Positions 40,028 through 50,867 of a DNA stretch of 64,000 nt are shown here, in pieces. The stretch lies in the NCBI GenBank assembly GCA_907163075.1, contig CAJQTY010000001.1:2914001-2978000 (forward strand), given 5' to 3'. The notes under the pieces are model-generated. The model worked only from the letters and a program-made list of their open reading frames with translations. It did not search any database and had not been told where the DNA came from. The DNA is from an uncultured Rhodocyclaceae bacterium. Lineage in GTDB: Bacteria > Pseudomonadota > Gammaproteobacteria > Burkholderiales > Rhodocyclaceae. The stretch's first letter is position 1. Each line of letters opens with the position of its first letter. Made by a program: the position numbers and the translations under genes.

Positions 40028-41395
40028 ATGAATCTTCTTGGCAAACACGTACTGGTCATCGGTCTCGGCGAGAGCGGTCTGGCCATGATCAAGTGGCTGC
40101 TGCGCCAGGGCGCGCTCGTGCGCATCGCCGACAGCCGCGCGCAACCGCCAAACAGCGAGGCCTTGCGCGCCCTGGCACCAGAAGCCGTCGTGTTGAGCGG
40201 GCCATTCGTCGCCAAAACCTTCGCCGGAATCGACCTGATCGCCATCTCGCCCGGTGTTCCGGTGCAGGAGCCGGAAGTGCAGGCGGCCGTCGCGCGCGGC
40301 GTGCCGCTAGTTTCCGAGATCGAGCTGTTCGCCTGGGGCCTGCGCGACGTCGCGCCGCGCGCCAAAGTGATCGCCATCACCGGCAGCAACGGCAAGACGA
40401 CGACGACGGCGCTCACCGCCCACCTGCTTAACGCCGCCGGCACCCCCGCCATCGCCTGCGGCAACATCTCGCCGTCGGCGCTCGACGCGCTGATGGACAC
40501 CATCGACAGCACCCGCCTGCCCGCCGTCTGGGTGCTCGAACTGTCCAGCTTCCAGCTTGAGACGACGCATTCGCTCAACGCCGACGCGGCGACCGTGCTC
40601 AATGTCAGCGAGGATCACCTCGACCGCTACAGCGGGCTCAATGACTACGCGCAAGCCAAGGCGCGCGTCTTCAAGGGGCGGGGCGTGATGGTGCTCAACC
40701 GCGATGACGACCGCAGCCTGGCCGCCGGCCGCTGCGGACGGACGCTGGTGACTTTCGGACTGGATGCGGCGCCGCGTTCGGTCGATTTCGGCGTGCTCGA
40801 CGGCTGGATCGTGCGCGGTGCGGAAAAACTGGTCGCCCTGTCGGCGCTCAAGCTCGTTGGCCTGCACAATGCCGCCAACGCGATGGCCGCGCTGGCCCTG
40901 TGCGAAGCCGTCGGCGTCGCTCCGGCGCTGCTGCTGCCGGCGCTCGCCGGGTTCGGCGGGCTGGCGCATCGCGTCGAGTTCGTCGCCGAGATCGACGGTG
41001 TTTCGTACTACGACGATTCCAAGGGAACCAACGTCGGCGCCACGCTGGCGGCGGTGCTCGGGATCGGACGCAAGGTGGCGATCATTCTCGGCGGCGAAGG
41101 CAAGGAGCAGGACTTTTCTCCGCTCAAGCCCGCACTCGCCGCGCATGGCCGCGCGGTGGCCCTGATCGGGCGCGACGCCGGCCTGATCGGCGCGGCGCTC
41201 GACGGTTGCGGCGTTCGTCTGCAGCGCTGCGCCAACATGGGCGAGGCGGTTCGCTGGTGCGCCGCGCAGACCCTGCCCGGCGACGCCGTCCTGCTCTCGC
41301 CGGCCTGTGCCAGTTTCGACATGTTCCGCAATTACGCGCACCGCGCCGAAGTGTTCATCGGCGCCGTGCACGCCCTGCAAAGGGAGTCGACCTGA
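40028..41395 (+). CDS. murD: UDP-MurNAc-L-alanine:D-glutamate ligase
   Basis: Adds D-Glu to UDP-MurNAc-L-Ala. The protein is 455 residues from the ATG reading [21 protein letters not shown]; upstream in-frame sequence belongs to mraY antisense frames. It shows [19 protein letters not shown] (ATP loop), [18 protein letters not shown] and [16 protein letters not shown]. The stop overlaps ftsW by one base. Confidence 0.96.
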   Translation: MNLLGKHVLVIGLGESGLAMIKWLLRQGALVRIADSRAQPPNSEALRALAPEAVVLSGPFVAKTFAGIDLIAISPGVPVQEPEVQAAVARGVPLVSEIELFAWGLRDVAPRAKVIAITGSNGKTTTTALTAHLLNAAGTPAIACGNISPSALDALMDTIDSTRLPAVWVLELSSFQLETTHSLNADAATVLNVSEDHLDRYSGLNDYAQAKARVFKGRGVMVLNRDDDRSLAAGRCGRTLVTFGLDAAPRSVDFGVLDGWIVRGAEKLVALSALKLVGLHNAANAMAALALCEAVGVAPALLLPALAGFGGLAHRVEFVAEIDGVSYYDDSKGTNVGATLAAVLGIGRKVAIILGGEGKEQDFSPLKPALAAHGRAVALIGRDAGLIGAALDGCGVRLQRCANMGEAVRWCAAQTLPGDAVLLSPACASFDMFRNYAHRAEVFIGAVHALQREST

Positions 41396-42555
41396 TGCTG
41401 CCGGCGCTCGACGCTCCCCGCCGCATGCCGGCGGAGATCGATCTGACGCTCCTCTGGAGCGGCCTGATCCTGCTGCTGATCGGCATGGTGATGGTCTATT
41501 CGGCGTCGATTGCGATCGCCGAAGCCAGCCGCTTTACCGGTAATCACCCGACCTATTTTCTGCTGCGCCATGGCGTATTCCTGTCCATCGGGCTGGTCGC
41601 CGCGGGCTTTGCCTTCCAGGTGCCGATGACCACCTGGCAGCAACTGGCGCCGATGCTGTTCGTCGCCGGCTTCGTGTTGCTCGCGCTGGTGCTGATTCCG
41701 GGCATCGGGCGTGACGTCAATGGCGCCCGTCGCTGGTTGTCGCTCGGCTTCGTCAATCTGCAGCCGTCGGAGCTGATGAAGCTCTTCGCCGTGCTCTATG
41801 CCGCCGATTTCACGGTGCGCAAGATGGCGCACATGCACGATCTGAAGAAGGCCTTCCTGCCAATGGCCGCGGCGATGGTCGCGGTTGGCATCCTGCTGCT
41901 CAAGGAGCCGGACTTCGGCGCCTTCGTCGTCATCATTTCGATCGCCATCGGCATTCTCTTCCTGGGCGGCATGCGCGCACGCCTGTTCGCCGTCCTGATT
42001 CTCGTTCTGGCCGTCGCCTTTGCCGTGCTGATCATCGTTTCGCCGTACCGGCGCGACCGCATTTTCGGTTTCATGGACCCGTGGTCGGACGCTTTCGGGC
42101 GCGGCTACCAGCTTTCGCATGCGCTGATCGCCTTCGGGCGTGGCGAGTTGATCGGCGTCGGGCTGGGTGCCAGCGTCGAGAAGCTTTTCTACCTGCCGGA
42201 AGCGCACACCGATTTCCTGCTGGCGGTGATCGCCGAAGAACTCGGCTTCGTGGGCGTCGTCCTGGTCATCGTGCTGTTCGGCCTGCTCATTCAGCGCGCC
42301 TTCGCCATCGGCCGTCAGGCCGTTGCCCTCGAACGTCTGTTTCCGGCCCTGGTGGCCCAGGGTATTGGGATCTGGATCGGCATCCAGGGCTTCATCAACA
42401 TGGGCGTGAACATGGGGCTGCTGCCAACCAAGGGGCTGACGCTGCCGCTGATGAGCTTCGGCGGCTCGGGGATCGTCTCCAACTGTGTCGCATTGGCCAT
42501 CCTGCTCCGGGTTGATTGGGAGAACAGGCAATTGATGCGCGGAGCCAAACTATGA
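41395..42555 (+). CDS. ftsW: Septal peptidoglycan glycosyltransferase FtsW
   Basis: A SEDS-family membrane protein, 386 residues with about ten spans, that polymerises septal glycan strands with FtsI. Conserved motifs are [36 protein letters not shown] (catalytic Asp region) and [23 protein letters not shown]. The start overlaps the murD stop and the murG start overlaps its stop by four bases. Confidence 0.96.
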   Translation: MLPALDAPRRMPAEIDLTLLWSGLILLLIGMVMVYSASIAIAEASRFTGNHPTYFLLRHGVFLSIGLVAAGFAFQVPMTTWQQLAPMLFVAGFVLLALVLIPGIGRDVNGARRWLSLGFVNLQPSELMKLFAVLYAADFTVRKMAHMHDLKKAFLPMAAAMVAVGILLLKEPDFGAFVVIISIAIGILFLGGMRARLFAVLILVLAVAFAVLIIVSPYRRDRIFGFMDPWSDAFGRGYQLSHALIAFGRGELIGVGLGASVEKLFYLPEAHTDFLLAVIAEELGFVGVVLVIVLFGLLIQRAFAIGRQAVALERLFPALVAQGIGIWIGIQGFINMGVNMGLLPTKGLTLPLMSFGGSGIVSNCVALAILLRVDWENRQLMRGAKL

Positions 42556-43619
42556 GCAAGACGCTCCTGGTCATGGCCGGCGGCACCGGCGGCCACGTCT
42601 TCCCCGGGCTGGCGGTGGCCGATCTGCTCAGGGACCGCGGCTGGAACGTGGTCTGGATGGGCAATCCGGACGGCATGGAGGCGAAGCTGGTGCCGTCACG
42701 CGGTTACAAGATGGCCTGGGTGCGCTTCGGCGCGCTGCGCGGCAAGGGGCTGCTGCGCAAGCTGGCGCTCCCTTTCGCGCTGCTTTCGGGCTTCTGGCAG
42801 GCCTTGCGCGAGATTCGCCGGGTGCGGCCCGATGTCGTTTTGGGCATGGGCGGGTATATCAGCTTCCCGGGCGGAATGATGGCCGTGCTGCTCGGCCGCC
42901 CGCTGGTCGTTCACGAACAGAATTCGGTCGCTGGTCTGAGCAACCGCGTCCTGGCCAGGGTGGCGACGCGCGTCGTATGCGGCTTTCCGAACGCGCTGCC
43001 GAAAAGCGCCTGGCTGGGCAATCCGGTGCGTCCGGAAATCGCCCGCCTGCCCGAGCCTGCCGAGCGCCTGGCGGGGCGCGACGAGGCCGGCCTGCCGCTC
43101 CGTCTGCTGGTGCTCGGTGGCAGCCTTGGCGCCGCCGCGATCAACGAGATGGTGCCCCGGGGCCTCGGCCTGCTGCCCGAAGACGAGCGTCCGCAGGTGG
43201 TGCATCAGGCCGGCGGGAAACACCTTGAAAAACTCAAGGAAAACTATGCGGCGGCCGGCGTGCGGACGAACTGCGTGGCCTTTATCGACGATATGGCGGG
43301 CGCTTATGAATGGGCCGATCTGGTGCTCTGCCGGGCCGGCGCCCTGACCGTGGCGGAGTTGGCGGCGGCCGGCGTGGCCAGCATCCTGGTGCCTTTCCCG
43401 CATGCCGTCGATGACCATCAGACGTCGAACGCGAGATTTCTTTCTTCCGCCGGCGGCGCGATCCTGCTGCCGCAAAACGAAATGACCCCGGAATCGGTCA
43501 GCCTGATGCGCAACTACGCGCGCGGCCAACTGCTGCAGATGGCCGAGCGGGCGCGCGCCCTGGCCAAGCCGGAAGCCGCGGACGCAGTCGCCCGCGTGTG
43601 CGAGGAGCTGGTTAAATGA
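42552..43619 (+). CDS. murG: Lipid II synthase (GlcNAc transferase MurG)
   Basis: Transfers GlcNAc to lipid I on the inner face of the membrane. The protein is 355 residues from [23 protein letters not shown]. It shows [54 protein letters not shown] and [15 protein letters not shown]. It overlaps ftsW and murC by four bases each (ATGA). Confidence 0.97.
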   Translation: MSKTLLVMAGGTGGHVFPGLAVADLLRDRGWNVVWMGNPDGMEAKLVPSRGYKMAWVRFGALRGKGLLRKLALPFALLSGFWQALREIRRVRPDVVLGMGGYISFPGGMMAVLLGRPLVVHEQNSVAGLSNRVLARVATRVVCGFPNALPKSAWLGNPVRPEIARLPEPAERLAGRDEAGLPLRLLVLGGSLGAAAINEMVPRGLGLLPEDERPQVVHQAGGKHLEKLKENYAAAGVRTNCVAFIDDMAGAYEWADLVLCRAGALTVAELAAAGVASILVPFPHAVDDHQTSNARFLSSAGGAILLPQNEMTPESVSLMRNYARGQLLQMAERARALAKPEAADAVARVCEELVK

Positions 43620-45004
43620 AACATAAAGTCAAGAACATCCACTTCGTCGGCGTTGGCGGCTCGGGCATGAGCGGCATTGCCGAGGTGCTGGTCAACCTGG
43701 GTTTCGGTGTCAGCGGCTCCGATCTGGCCGACAATGCCACGACGAGACGTCTGGCCGGGCTCGGAATCCGCATTTCGACCGGGCATGCGGGCGAGAATAT
43801 CGTTGGCGCCGACGCCGTCGTCGTGTCTACGGCGGTCAAGGCCGATAATCCGGAAGTCGTCGCCGCGCGCAACCGCAAGGTGCCGATCGTCCCGCGCGCC
43901 CAGATGCTGGCCGAGCTGATGCGGCTGAAGCAGGGCATCGCGATTGCCGGCACGCATGGCAAAACCACGACCACCAGCCTGGTGGCGTCGATCCTGGCCG
44001 AAGGCGGCATGGACCCCACCTTCGTCATCGGTGGCCGGCTCAACGCGGCGGGCGCCAATGCGCGTCTGGGCTCGGGCGACTTTCTCGTGGCCGAGGCCGA
44101 CGAGTCCGATGCCTCGTTCCTCTTCCTGTCGCCGGTCATTTCGATCGTCACCAACATCGACGCCGATCACATGGAAACCTACGGTCACGACTTCGGCCGC
44201 CTGAAGCAGGCCTTCGTCGACTTCCTGCAGCGCCTGCCGTTCTACGGCGTCGCCGTGCTCTGCGCCGACGACGCCAACGTGCGCGAGATCATGCCGCAAG
44301 TGGCCAAGCAGATCGTCAGCTACGGGCTCGATGCGGGGGCGAACGTGCGTGCCGAAAACGTGGTGGCGCTCGACGGGCAGATGAAATTCGACTGCGTGCG
44401 TGTCAATGGCAGCGTCAGCCGCTTCGCGGTCACGCTCAATCTGCCGGGCATGCACAACGTATTGAATGCGCTGGCGGCGATCGCCGTCGCCACCGAGCTT
44501 GGTGTCGCCGACGCCGCCATCGTCAAGGCGCTGGCCGAGTTCAAGGGCGTCGGCCGCCGCTTCCAGCGTTGCGGCGAGGTGCCGGTGGCGGGCGGCGGAG
44601 CCTTTACGCTGGTCGACGACTACGGCCATCATCCGGCCGAGATGAAGGCGACGATTGCCGCCGCCCGCGGCGCCTTCCCCGGACGGCGCTTGCTCCTCGC
44701 CTTCCAGCCGCACCGCTATACCCGCACGCGCGATTGCTTCGAAGATTTTGTCGGCGTGCTGAACGGTGTCGATGCGCTGGTGCTGGCCGAAGTGTATGCC
44801 GCCGGCGAGCAGCCGATCGTCGCGGCGGATGGCCGCGCCCTGGCGCGCGCCTTGCGCGTCGCCGGCAAGATCGAACCGGTCTTCGTCGAGAACATCGCCG
44901 ACATGCCGCAGGCCATCCTGAACGTCGTCCGCGCCGGCGACGTGGTGATCACCATGGGCGCCGGCTCGATCGGCGGCGTACCGGCCAAGCTGGTGCAGGT
45001 TTGA
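43616..45004 (+). CDS. murC: UDP-MurNAc:L-alanine ligase
   Basis: Adds L-Ala to UDP-MurNAc. The protein is 462 residues. It starts [25 protein letters not shown] and shows [17 protein letters not shown] (ATP loop), [38 protein letters not shown] and [16 protein letters not shown]. murB, which follows murC in some proteobacteria, is not present here and must lie elsewhere. Confidence 0.97.
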   Translation: MKHKVKNIHFVGVGGSGMSGIAEVLVNLGFGVSGSDLADNATTRRLAGLGIRISTGHAGENIVGADAVVVSTAVKADNPEVVAARNRKVPIVPRAQMLAELMRLKQGIAIAGTHGKTTTTSLVASILAEGGMDPTFVIGGRLNAAGANARLGSGDFLVAEADESDASFLFLSPVISIVTNIDADHMETYGHDFGRLKQAFVDFLQRLPFYGVAVLCADDANVREIMPQVAKQIVSYGLDAGANVRAENVVALDGQMKFDCVRVNGSVSRFAVTLNLPGMHNVLNALAAIAVATELGVADAAIVKALAEFKGVGRRFQRCGEVPVAGGGAFTLVDDYGHHPAEMKATIAAARGAFPGRRLLLAFQPHRYTRTRDCFEDFVGVLNGVDALVLAEVYAAGEQPIVAADGRALARALRVAGKIEPVFVENIADMPQAILNVVRAGDVVITMGAGSIGGVPAKLVQV

Positions 45005-45005
45005 G

Positions 45006-45920
45006 ATGTTGACGATGAATGATTTCGGAAAAGTGGCCGTTCTGCTCGGCGGCACGTCAGCCGAGCGCGAAGTCTCGCTGAACAGCGGCTCGCGCGTGCT
45101 GGCGGCCCTGCAGCGCCAGGGCATCGAGGCCCATGCCTTCGATCCGGCGGAGCGCAAGCTGGACGAGTTGGCGGCTTTCGATCGCGCCTTCATCGCCCTG
45201 CACGGCCGCCATGGCGAGGACGGCACCATCCAGGGCGCGCTCGAACTGATGCACATCCCCTACACCGGCAGCGGCGTGCTCGCTTCCGCGGTGGGCATGG
45301 ACAAGTGGCGCACCAAGCTGCTTTGGCGCTCGGTCGGGCTGGATATCCCGGCGTTCGTCATGCTCGACGCGAACAGCGATTGCGCCGCCGTGGAAAGGCA
45401 GCTGGGCCTGCCGCTCTTCGTCAAGCCGGCCTGCGAGGGTTCGTCCATTGGCGTAACGATGGTGCGGCAGCCAGGTGAATTGCACGCGGCCTACCTTGCC
45501 GCCGCGAAACACGATCCGCTGGTGATCGCGGAGCGGGGCGTCCTTGGCGGCGAATACACCGTCGCCATTCTTGGCGAGGAGGCTCTGCCCATCATCAAGA
45601 TCGAACCGGCCACCGAATTCTACGACTACGAAGCGAAGTATCTGCGTGACGACACGGCTTACCGTTGCCCCTGCGGGCTGGACGAAGCGCGCGAGCTGGA
45701 ACTGCGCGCCCGGGCGCTGGAAGCCTTTCGCGTACTCGGCTGCCGCGGCTGGGGGCGGGTCGATTTCCTGATGGATGGGCAGGGCAATGCCTACTTCCTC
45801 GAAGTCAATACCTCGCCGGGGATGACCGATCACTCGCTGGTGCCGATGGCGGCGCGAGTCGCCGGCATTTCCTACGATCAACTGGTGGTGCGCGTGCTGG
45901 CACTGGCCACACTGGGATGA
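45006..45920 (+). CDS. ddlB: D-alanine:D-alanine ligase
   Basis: Makes the D-Ala-D-Ala dipeptide used by MurF. The protein is 304 residues with an ATP-grasp fold: [71 protein letters not shown] and [15 protein letters not shown]. It shows the tight packing of the cluster, starting one base after the murC stop, and four bases before ftsQ. Confidence 0.96.
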   Translation: MLTMNDFGKVAVLLGGTSAEREVSLNSGSRVLAALQRQGIEAHAFDPAERKLDELAAFDRAFIALHGRHGEDGTIQGALELMHIPYTGSGVLASAVGMDKWRTKLLWRSVGLDIPAFVMLDANSDCAAVERQLGLPLFVKPACEGSSIGVTMVRQPGELHAAYLAAAKHDPLVIAERGVLGGEYTVAILGEEALPIIKIEPATEFYDYEAKYLRDDTAYRCPCGLDEARELELRARALEAFRVLGCRGWGRVDFLMDGQGNAYFLEVNTSPGMTDHSLVPMAARVAGISYDQLVVRVLALATLG

Positions 45921-45923
45921 TCG

Positions 45924-46721
45924 ATGTGGAACAAGCCGCAACTGATGACCGCCGTTTCCGACCTGCTATTCCTGGCCGGAGCGGCTGTGCTCGCAGTTGC
46001 CGCAGTGCTGTGGAGCGCTCGCCTGCCGCTGTTTCCGCTACGCGAAGTGGTCGTTACCCACGAATTGCGCGAAGTCAGGCGCAGCGAACTGGAGCATTCG
46101 CTCGCCGGCCGTCTGCGGGGGAATTTCTTCAGCATCGATCTGGAGCTTGTGCGCCAGTCGCTGGAACAGTTGCCGTGGGTGCGCCATGCCGAAGTTCGGC
46201 GCCAGTGGCCATCGCGCATCGAGGTCAGTATCGAGGAGCATGTGCCGGTGGCTTTCTGGGGGCCGGCCAGCGGGCAGCTGGTGAACTCCTACGGCGAGGT
46301 CTTTGCGGCCGCGATGAGCATCGCGCCGGCCGAACCGATGCCCGTGCTGCTCGGGCCGGTGGGTCTGGCGCCGGAAATGCTGGGTTATTACCAGCAGGCC
46401 GAGGAAGTGCTCAAGCCGCTCGGGCGCGTGCCGCGCGCGCTCAACGTCTCGCCGCGCCTGGCCGTGCAGTTGCGGCTGGACGACGGAATGATCGTCGAAC
46501 TCGGACGGCAGCAGGCGAAGGCGCCGGTACGCGAACGGCTGGAGCGCTTTGTCGAGTATTACGCCAACGTCGTCAGCATCGCCAGGCCGCGGGCGAATGG
46601 CAATGCCGTTCAAGCGGCCGCCACAGCACTTTCTCCGATCGTTGTGGACATGCGGTATCCGAATGGTTTTGCGCTGCGCGTCGCCGCCGCGCCTGTTATT
46701 GAGAGCAAAGGGAAACCATGA
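45924..46721 (+). CDS. ftsQ: Cell division protein FtsQ
   Basis: A 265-residue bitopic membrane protein of the divisome. A single N-terminal span (LLFLAGAAVLAVAAVLW) is followed by the POTRA domain (FPLREVVVTHELREVRRSELEHSLAG) and a beta domain with LPWVRHAEVRRQWPSRIEVSIEEHVPVAFWG. The stop overlaps the ftsA start by four bases. Confidence 0.94.
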   Translation: MWNKPQLMTAVSDLLFLAGAAVLAVAAVLWSARLPLFPLREVVVTHELREVRRSELEHSLAGRLRGNFFSIDLELVRQSLEQLPWVRHAEVRRQWPSRIEVSIEEHVPVAFWGPASGQLVNSYGEVFAAAMSIAPAEPMPVLLGPVGLAPEMLGYYQQAEEVLKPLGRVPRALNVSPRLAVQLRLDDGMIVELGRQQAKAPVRERLERFVEYYANVVSIARPRANGNAVQAAATALSPIVVDMRYPNGFALRVAAAPVIESKGKP

Positions 46722-47947
46722 GCAGGGATAGTAAGGACATCATTGTCGGGCTTGATATCGGTACCTCGAAGATCGTCGCGCTGGTCGCCGAAGTGAGCCC
46801 GGAAGGCCGGCTCAATATCATCGGCATGGGGTCGCAGGATTCGCGCGGGCTGAAGAAAGGCGTCGTCGTCAATATCGAGGATACCGTCGCCACCATTTCC
46901 CGCGTGCTCCAGGAAGTCGAGCTGATGGCCGACTGCAAGGTCAAGGACGTGTATACCGGCATCGCCGGCAGCCACATCAAGAGCTTCAATTCAAACGGCA
47001 TGGTGGCGATCAAGGACAAGGAAGTGACGACGATGGACGTCGAGCGCGTCGTTGAAACGGCGCGCGCCATGCCGATTCCGGCCGATCAGGAGATCCTGCA
47101 CATCCTGACGCAGGAATTCATCATCGATGATCAGGACGGAATCCGCGAGCCGATCGGGATGAGCGGCTTCCGCCTCGAAGTCAAGGTGCATATCGTGACC
47201 GGCGCCGTTTCGGCGGCGCAGAACATCGTCAAGTGCGTGCGGCGCTGCGGCCTGGAGGTGAACGATCTCGTCCTGCAGCCGCTGGCGTCCAGCTATGCCG
47301 TGCTTTCCGACGACGAGAAGGATCTCGGCATCTGCCTCATCGACATCGGCGGCGGGACCACCGATCTGGCCGTCTGGACGCAGGGCGCGATCCGCCACAC
47401 CTCGGTCATCCCGATCGCCGGCGATCAGATCACCAACGATATCGCCATGGCGCTGCGCACGCCGACGCGCGAAGCGGAGGACATCAAGTGCAAGTTCGGC
47501 TGCGCGCTGTCCGACCTGGCCGATCCCGAGGATGTGCTCGACGTCGCCGGGGTCGACGACCGGCCGTCGCGCAAGCTGTCGCGCCGGGCGCTGGCCGACG
47601 TCATCCAGCCGCGCGTCGAGGAGTTGTTCGAGCTGATCCAGGCCGAACTGCGCCGTTCCGGCTTCGAGGAAGTGCTGTCTTCCGGCATCGTGCTGACCGG
47701 CGGCTCGTCGGTCATGCCGGGCATGATCGAGCTCGGTGAAGAGGTTTTCCACATGCCCGTACGACTGGGTATACCGAAGTATCAAGGGGCTCTGGCCGAT
47801 GTCGTGCAAGCCCCTCGTTTCGCTACCGCATGCGGCCTGCTCCTGGAAGCGCAGACGCAGAGGAAACGCGGCCTGAAGGTGCGTGAAACAAGGGACGTAA
47901 AGCAGGTGTTCGGGCGTATGAAGTCCTGGTTCGAGAAGAATTTTTGA
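46718..47947 (+). CDS. ftsA: Cell division protein FtsA
   Basis: Actin-like ATPase that tethers FtsZ to the membrane. The protein is 409 residues. It shows IIVGLDIGTSKIVALVAEVSP (phosphate 1), GIAGSHIKSFNSNG (1C domain), LIDIGGGTTDLAVWTQGAIRH (phosphate 2), GIVLTGGSSVMPG (adenosine) and the C-terminal amphipathic VFGRMKSWFEKNF that binds the membrane. Confidence 0.97.
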   Translation: MSRDSKDIIVGLDIGTSKIVALVAEVSPEGRLNIIGMGSQDSRGLKKGVVVNIEDTVATISRVLQEVELMADCKVKDVYTGIAGSHIKSFNSNGMVAIKDKEVTTMDVERVVETARAMPIPADQEILHILTQEFIIDDQDGIREPIGMSGFRLEVKVHIVTGAVSAAQNIVKCVRRCGLEVNDLVLQPLASSYAVLSDDEKDLGICLIDIGGGTTDLAVWTQGAIRHTSVIPIAGDQITNDIAMALRTPTREAEDIKCKFGCALSDLADPEDVLDVAGVDDRPSRKLSRRALADVIQPRVEELFELIQAELRRSGFEEVLSSGIVLTGGSSVMPGMIELGEEVFHMPVRLGIPKYQGALADVVQAPRFATACGLLLEAQTQRKRGLKVRETRDVKQVFGRMKSWFEKNF

Positions 47948-47982
47948 TCACTTTTTAACAGTTTTTTGCGGAGGAGAGAGCC

Positions 47983-49167
47983 ATGTTTGAAATCATCGAG
48001 AAGGTAGAAGCAAGCGGCGACTGGGGTACGGTGATCAAGGTGATTGGCGTCGGCGGTGCCGGCGGCAATGCCGTTGATCACATGATTCGGGAAGGGGTGA
48101 TGGGGGTCGAGTTCGTGGCCGCGAACACCGATTCGCAGGCGCTCAATCGCAGCGTCGCGCACAAGAAGATCCGTCTGGGCAAGTCGGGCCTGGGTGCCGG
48201 CGCCAAGCCGGAAGCCGGGCGCACGGCGGCGGTCGAGGAGCGTGAGCAGATCGCCGAGTCGCTGAAGGGCGCGCACATGGTCTTCATCACCGCCGGCATG
48301 GGCGGCGGTACGGGCACCGGCGCCGGGCCGATCGTCGCCGAAGTGGCGCGCGAGCTCGGTATCCTGACCGTGGCCGTGGTGACCAAGCCGTTCGCCTTTG
48401 AAGGCAAACGGCTGAAGGTGGCCGAGGCCGGCATCGCCGAGCTGCAAAAGCACGTCGACTCGCTGATCGTCATTCTCAATGACAAACTGATGGACGTGCT
48501 GGGCGACGACGTCTCGATGGACGAAGCGTTCAAGGCGGCCGACAACGTGCTGCGCAACGCCGTCGGCGGCATCGCCGAGATCATCAATTTCCCCGGCCTG
48601 GTCAACGTCGACTTCGAAGACGTGCGCACCGTCATGGGCGAGATGGGCATGGCCATGATGGGTTCGGCCAACGCCTCCGGCGTCGATCGCGCGCGCATTG
48701 CCGCCGAACAGGCCGTGGCTTCGCCGCTGCTCGAAGGCATCAATCTGTCCGGCGCCAAGGGCGTGCTGGTCAACATCACCTCGACGCGCGGCCTGAAGAT
48801 GAAGGAAGTCAACGAAGTGATGAACACCGTGCGCGCCTTCGCGGCCGACGACGCGCATATCATCTTCGGCGCGGTATACGACGAAGACATGGGCGAGGAG
48901 ATCCGCGTCACGGTGGTCGCCACCGGGCTCGGGCAGGCCCAGTCCCGCCGCCAGAGCTTCGAGGTGATCAATACGCCGCTGATTCATGGTCAGGCCACCG
49001 GGACCGATGGTGCCTTCATGCATTCGTCGTCGCATGGCATCGATTACAGTCAGCTGGAGGTTCCGGCGGTCGTGCGCAAGGGACGCAGCGCGACGGTCGA
49101 GGCACTGGCCAACAGTGGTGTCGATCGCTATGACATTCCGGCCTTTCTGAGAAAACAGGCGGATTGA
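47983..49167 (+). CDS. ftsZ: Cell division protein FtsZ
   Basis: Tubulin-like GTPase forming the Z-ring. The protein is 394 residues. It shows VIGVGGAGGNAVDHMI, VEFVAANTDSQALN, the tubulin signature GGGTGTGAGPIVAEVARE near residue 106, and a C-terminal DIPAFLRKQAD that binds FtsA and ZipA-type partners. A GGAGGAGAG ribosome binding site precedes the ATG; the 35-base gap before it sets the gene apart from the overlapping upstream genes and fits its higher expression. Confidence 0.98.
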   Translation: MFEIIEKVEASGDWGTVIKVIGVGGAGGNAVDHMIREGVMGVEFVAANTDSQALNRSVAHKKIRLGKSGLGAGAKPEAGRTAAVEEREQIAESLKGAHMVFITAGMGGGTGTGAGPIVAEVARELGILTVAVVTKPFAFEGKRLKVAEAGIAELQKHVDSLIVILNDKLMDVLGDDVSMDEAFKAADNVLRNAVGGIAEIINFPGLVNVDFEDVRTVMGEMGMAMMGSANASGVDRARIAAEQAVASPLLEGINLSGAKGVLVNITSTRGLKMKEVNEVMNTVRAFAADDAHIIFGAVYDEDMGEEIRVTVVATGLGQAQSRRQSFEVINTPLIHGQATGTDGAFMHSSSHGIDYSQLEVPAVVRKGRSATVEALANSGVDRYDIPAFLRKQAD

Positions 49168-49278
49168 TATCGCTTAAGGCAAACTCTCCCGCGGCAAGGG
49201 GGTTGGCGAATTGAAAGCACGGTCCGAGCCACGCTCCGGCTGTGTTACAATGCGCCAATTCCCATTTTTATCAAACAC

Positions 49279-50220
49279 ATGCTTAAACAGCGCAGCCTTA
49301 AAACCCTGATCCGCGCCTCCGGCGTCGGCCTCCATTCGGGCGTCAAGGTCAATATGGCGATGCGTCCGGCGGCGCCCAATACGGGTATCGTCTTTCGCCG
49401 CGTCGATCTTGATCCGGTCGTCGATTTGCCCGCTTCGGCGCTGATGGTCGGTGACACGCGCATGTGCTCGTGCCTTGAGTGCGATAGCCCGCAGGGAAAG
49501 GTGCGCGTCGGCACCATCGAGCACCTGATGTCGGCCTTTGCCGGTCTCGGTATCGATAACGCCTTTGTCGATCTCGATTCCGCTGAATTGCCGATTCTTG
49601 ACGGCTCGGCTTCACCCTTTGTCTTCCTGATTCAGTCCGCCGGTATCGAAGAGCAGCCGGTGGCCAAGAAGTTCATCCGCGTCAAGCGTCCGATCGAGGT
49701 GCGCGAGAGCGACAAGTCCGGCGACAAATGGGCGCGTTTCGATCCCTACGACGGATTCAAGCTGACATTTTCCATCGTTTTCAACCATCCGGCCATCGAT
49801 CGAACCGGGCAGGAAGTGACCATCGACTTTGCCGAGCATTCTTACGTGCGGGAAGTGGCGCGTGCGCGAACCTTCGGTTTCATGCAGGAAGTCGAATGGC
49901 TGCGCGAAAACGGACTGGCGCAGGGCGGCGGCCTGGACAACGCCGTCGTGCTCGACGAGTACCGCGTCCTCAACGGCGACGGTTTGCGTTACAGCGACGA
50001 ATTCGTGAAACACAAGGTGCTCGATGCGATCGGCGACCTCTACCTGCTTGGACACCCCTTGCTGGCGGCTTTCACGGCGCATAAATCGGGACACGCACTG
50101 AACAATGCGCTGGCGCGCGAACTGCTGAACGACCGGGACGCCTGGGAATACGTTTCTTTCGAGGATCTGGCGCAGGCGCCGCAGGCCGTTTCGCGCTGGC
50201 TGGCGCTGCCGGCCTTCTAG
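49279..50220 (+). CDS. lpxC: UDP-3-O-acyl-GlcNAc deacetylase
   Basis: Zinc enzyme for the first committed step of lipid A synthesis. The protein is 313 residues. It starts [24 protein letters not shown] and shows [21 protein letters not shown] (zinc His), [39 protein letters not shown] and [17 protein letters not shown] (zinc His and Asp). It ends the cluster in the standard proteobacterial order. Confidence 0.97.
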   Translation: MLKQRSLKTLIRASGVGLHSGVKVNMAMRPAAPNTGIVFRRVDLDPVVDLPASALMVGDTRMCSCLECDSPQGKVRVGTIEHLMSAFAGLGIDNAFVDLDSAELPILDGSASPFVFLIQSAGIEEQPVAKKFIRVKRPIEVRESDKSGDKWARFDPYDGFKLTFSIVFNHPAIDRTGQEVTIDFAEHSYVREVARARTFGFMQEVEWLRENGLAQGGGLDNAVVLDEYRVLNGDGLRYSDEFVKHKVLDAIGDLYLLGHPLLAAFTAHKSGHALNNALARELLNDRDAWEYVSFEDLAQAPQAVSRWLALPAF

Positions 50221-50234
50221 GCGAGGCGCCGGCC

Positions 50235-50423
50235 GTGTGGCTGCTGCGATTGCTGGGGGTTTTGACGGTGATTGCGGTTGCTGGCGGGGTGGTGGCCTTC
50301 CTGCTTACACGGAATTCCTGGTATCTGCAGTTCTCCTGGCGTCTCTTCCGCTACGCATTGATCGTCGCGCTGCTGATTTTCGCCATGCTGATTCTTGAGC
50401 GCGTTGCCGTTATTCCCGTATAG
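50235..50423 (+). CDS. Small two-span membrane protein
   Basis: A 62-residue protein from a GTG start, with two hydrophobic segments (LLGVLTVIAVAGGVVAFLL and YALIVALLIFAMLILERV) separated by a short YLQFSWRLFR loop. No family name is known to me, but such a gene between lpxC and dciA looks like a conserved small protein. It is 14 bases past lpxC and its last 14 bases overlap the 3' end of convergent dciA. Confidence 0.65.
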   Translation: MWLLRLLGVLTVIAVAGGVVAFLLTRNSWYLQFSWRLFRYALIVALLIFAMLILERVAVIPV

Positions 50424-50844
50424 CCACGTGCGCCAGGAAATTGTCCAGAGCCTCGCGCAACGGTGAGGCCGGCAGCGCGTCGCGCAGGCCCGCCAGTTCC
50501 AGGCAGGCTCGGGGAGTCAGCGGTTTTTGAGTGGAAGTCCTTGATTGCGTGTCGATTTTACGGGCTTGCACTTTGACCTGAACGCCGTTACACTCAATCC
50601 CCCGTTTGGAGAAACCGTCGGCCAGGGTCGGCGCCAACTGGCGCAACTTGGCCGCAACCGCGCCGCTGACGGCGTGGATGACGATAATCCCTGATTTGTA
50701 ATTGGCCAGACTGCTTGCCTGGCCTAGGTGTCCCGGCGCAATTTCCTGGTAGAGATGCGCCAGTTTTATGAGCAGCCTGGCGTGCGCCAACACTTTGCCG
50801 GCGCCATCGGCCGTGTCCAGATAGTTTTCGAGGGAGTTGTGCAT
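50410..50844 (-). CDS. dciA: DciA-family protein (DUF721), helicase loading
   Basis: A 144-residue DUF721 protein. DciA is the common bacterial loader of the replicative helicase DnaB where DnaC is missing. The pattern of an N-terminal KH-like domain is visible (LLIKLAHLYQEIAPGHLGQASSLANYKSGIIVIHAVSGAVAAKLRQLAPTL), with a basic stretch (VQVKVQARKID) and a less ordered C-terminal part. It is on the opposite strand to its neighbours, divergent from the M23 peptidase gene. Confidence 0.85.
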   Translation of the reverse strand: MHNSLENYLDTADGAGKVLAHARLLIKLAHLYQEIAPGHLGQASSLANYKSGIIVIHAVSGAVAAKLRQLAPTLADGFSKRGIECNGVQVKVQARKIDTQSRTSTQKPLTPRACLELAGLRDALPASPLREALDNFLAHVAIRE

Positions 50845-50867
50845 CGGGAACTTCGAGGAGAAACGAC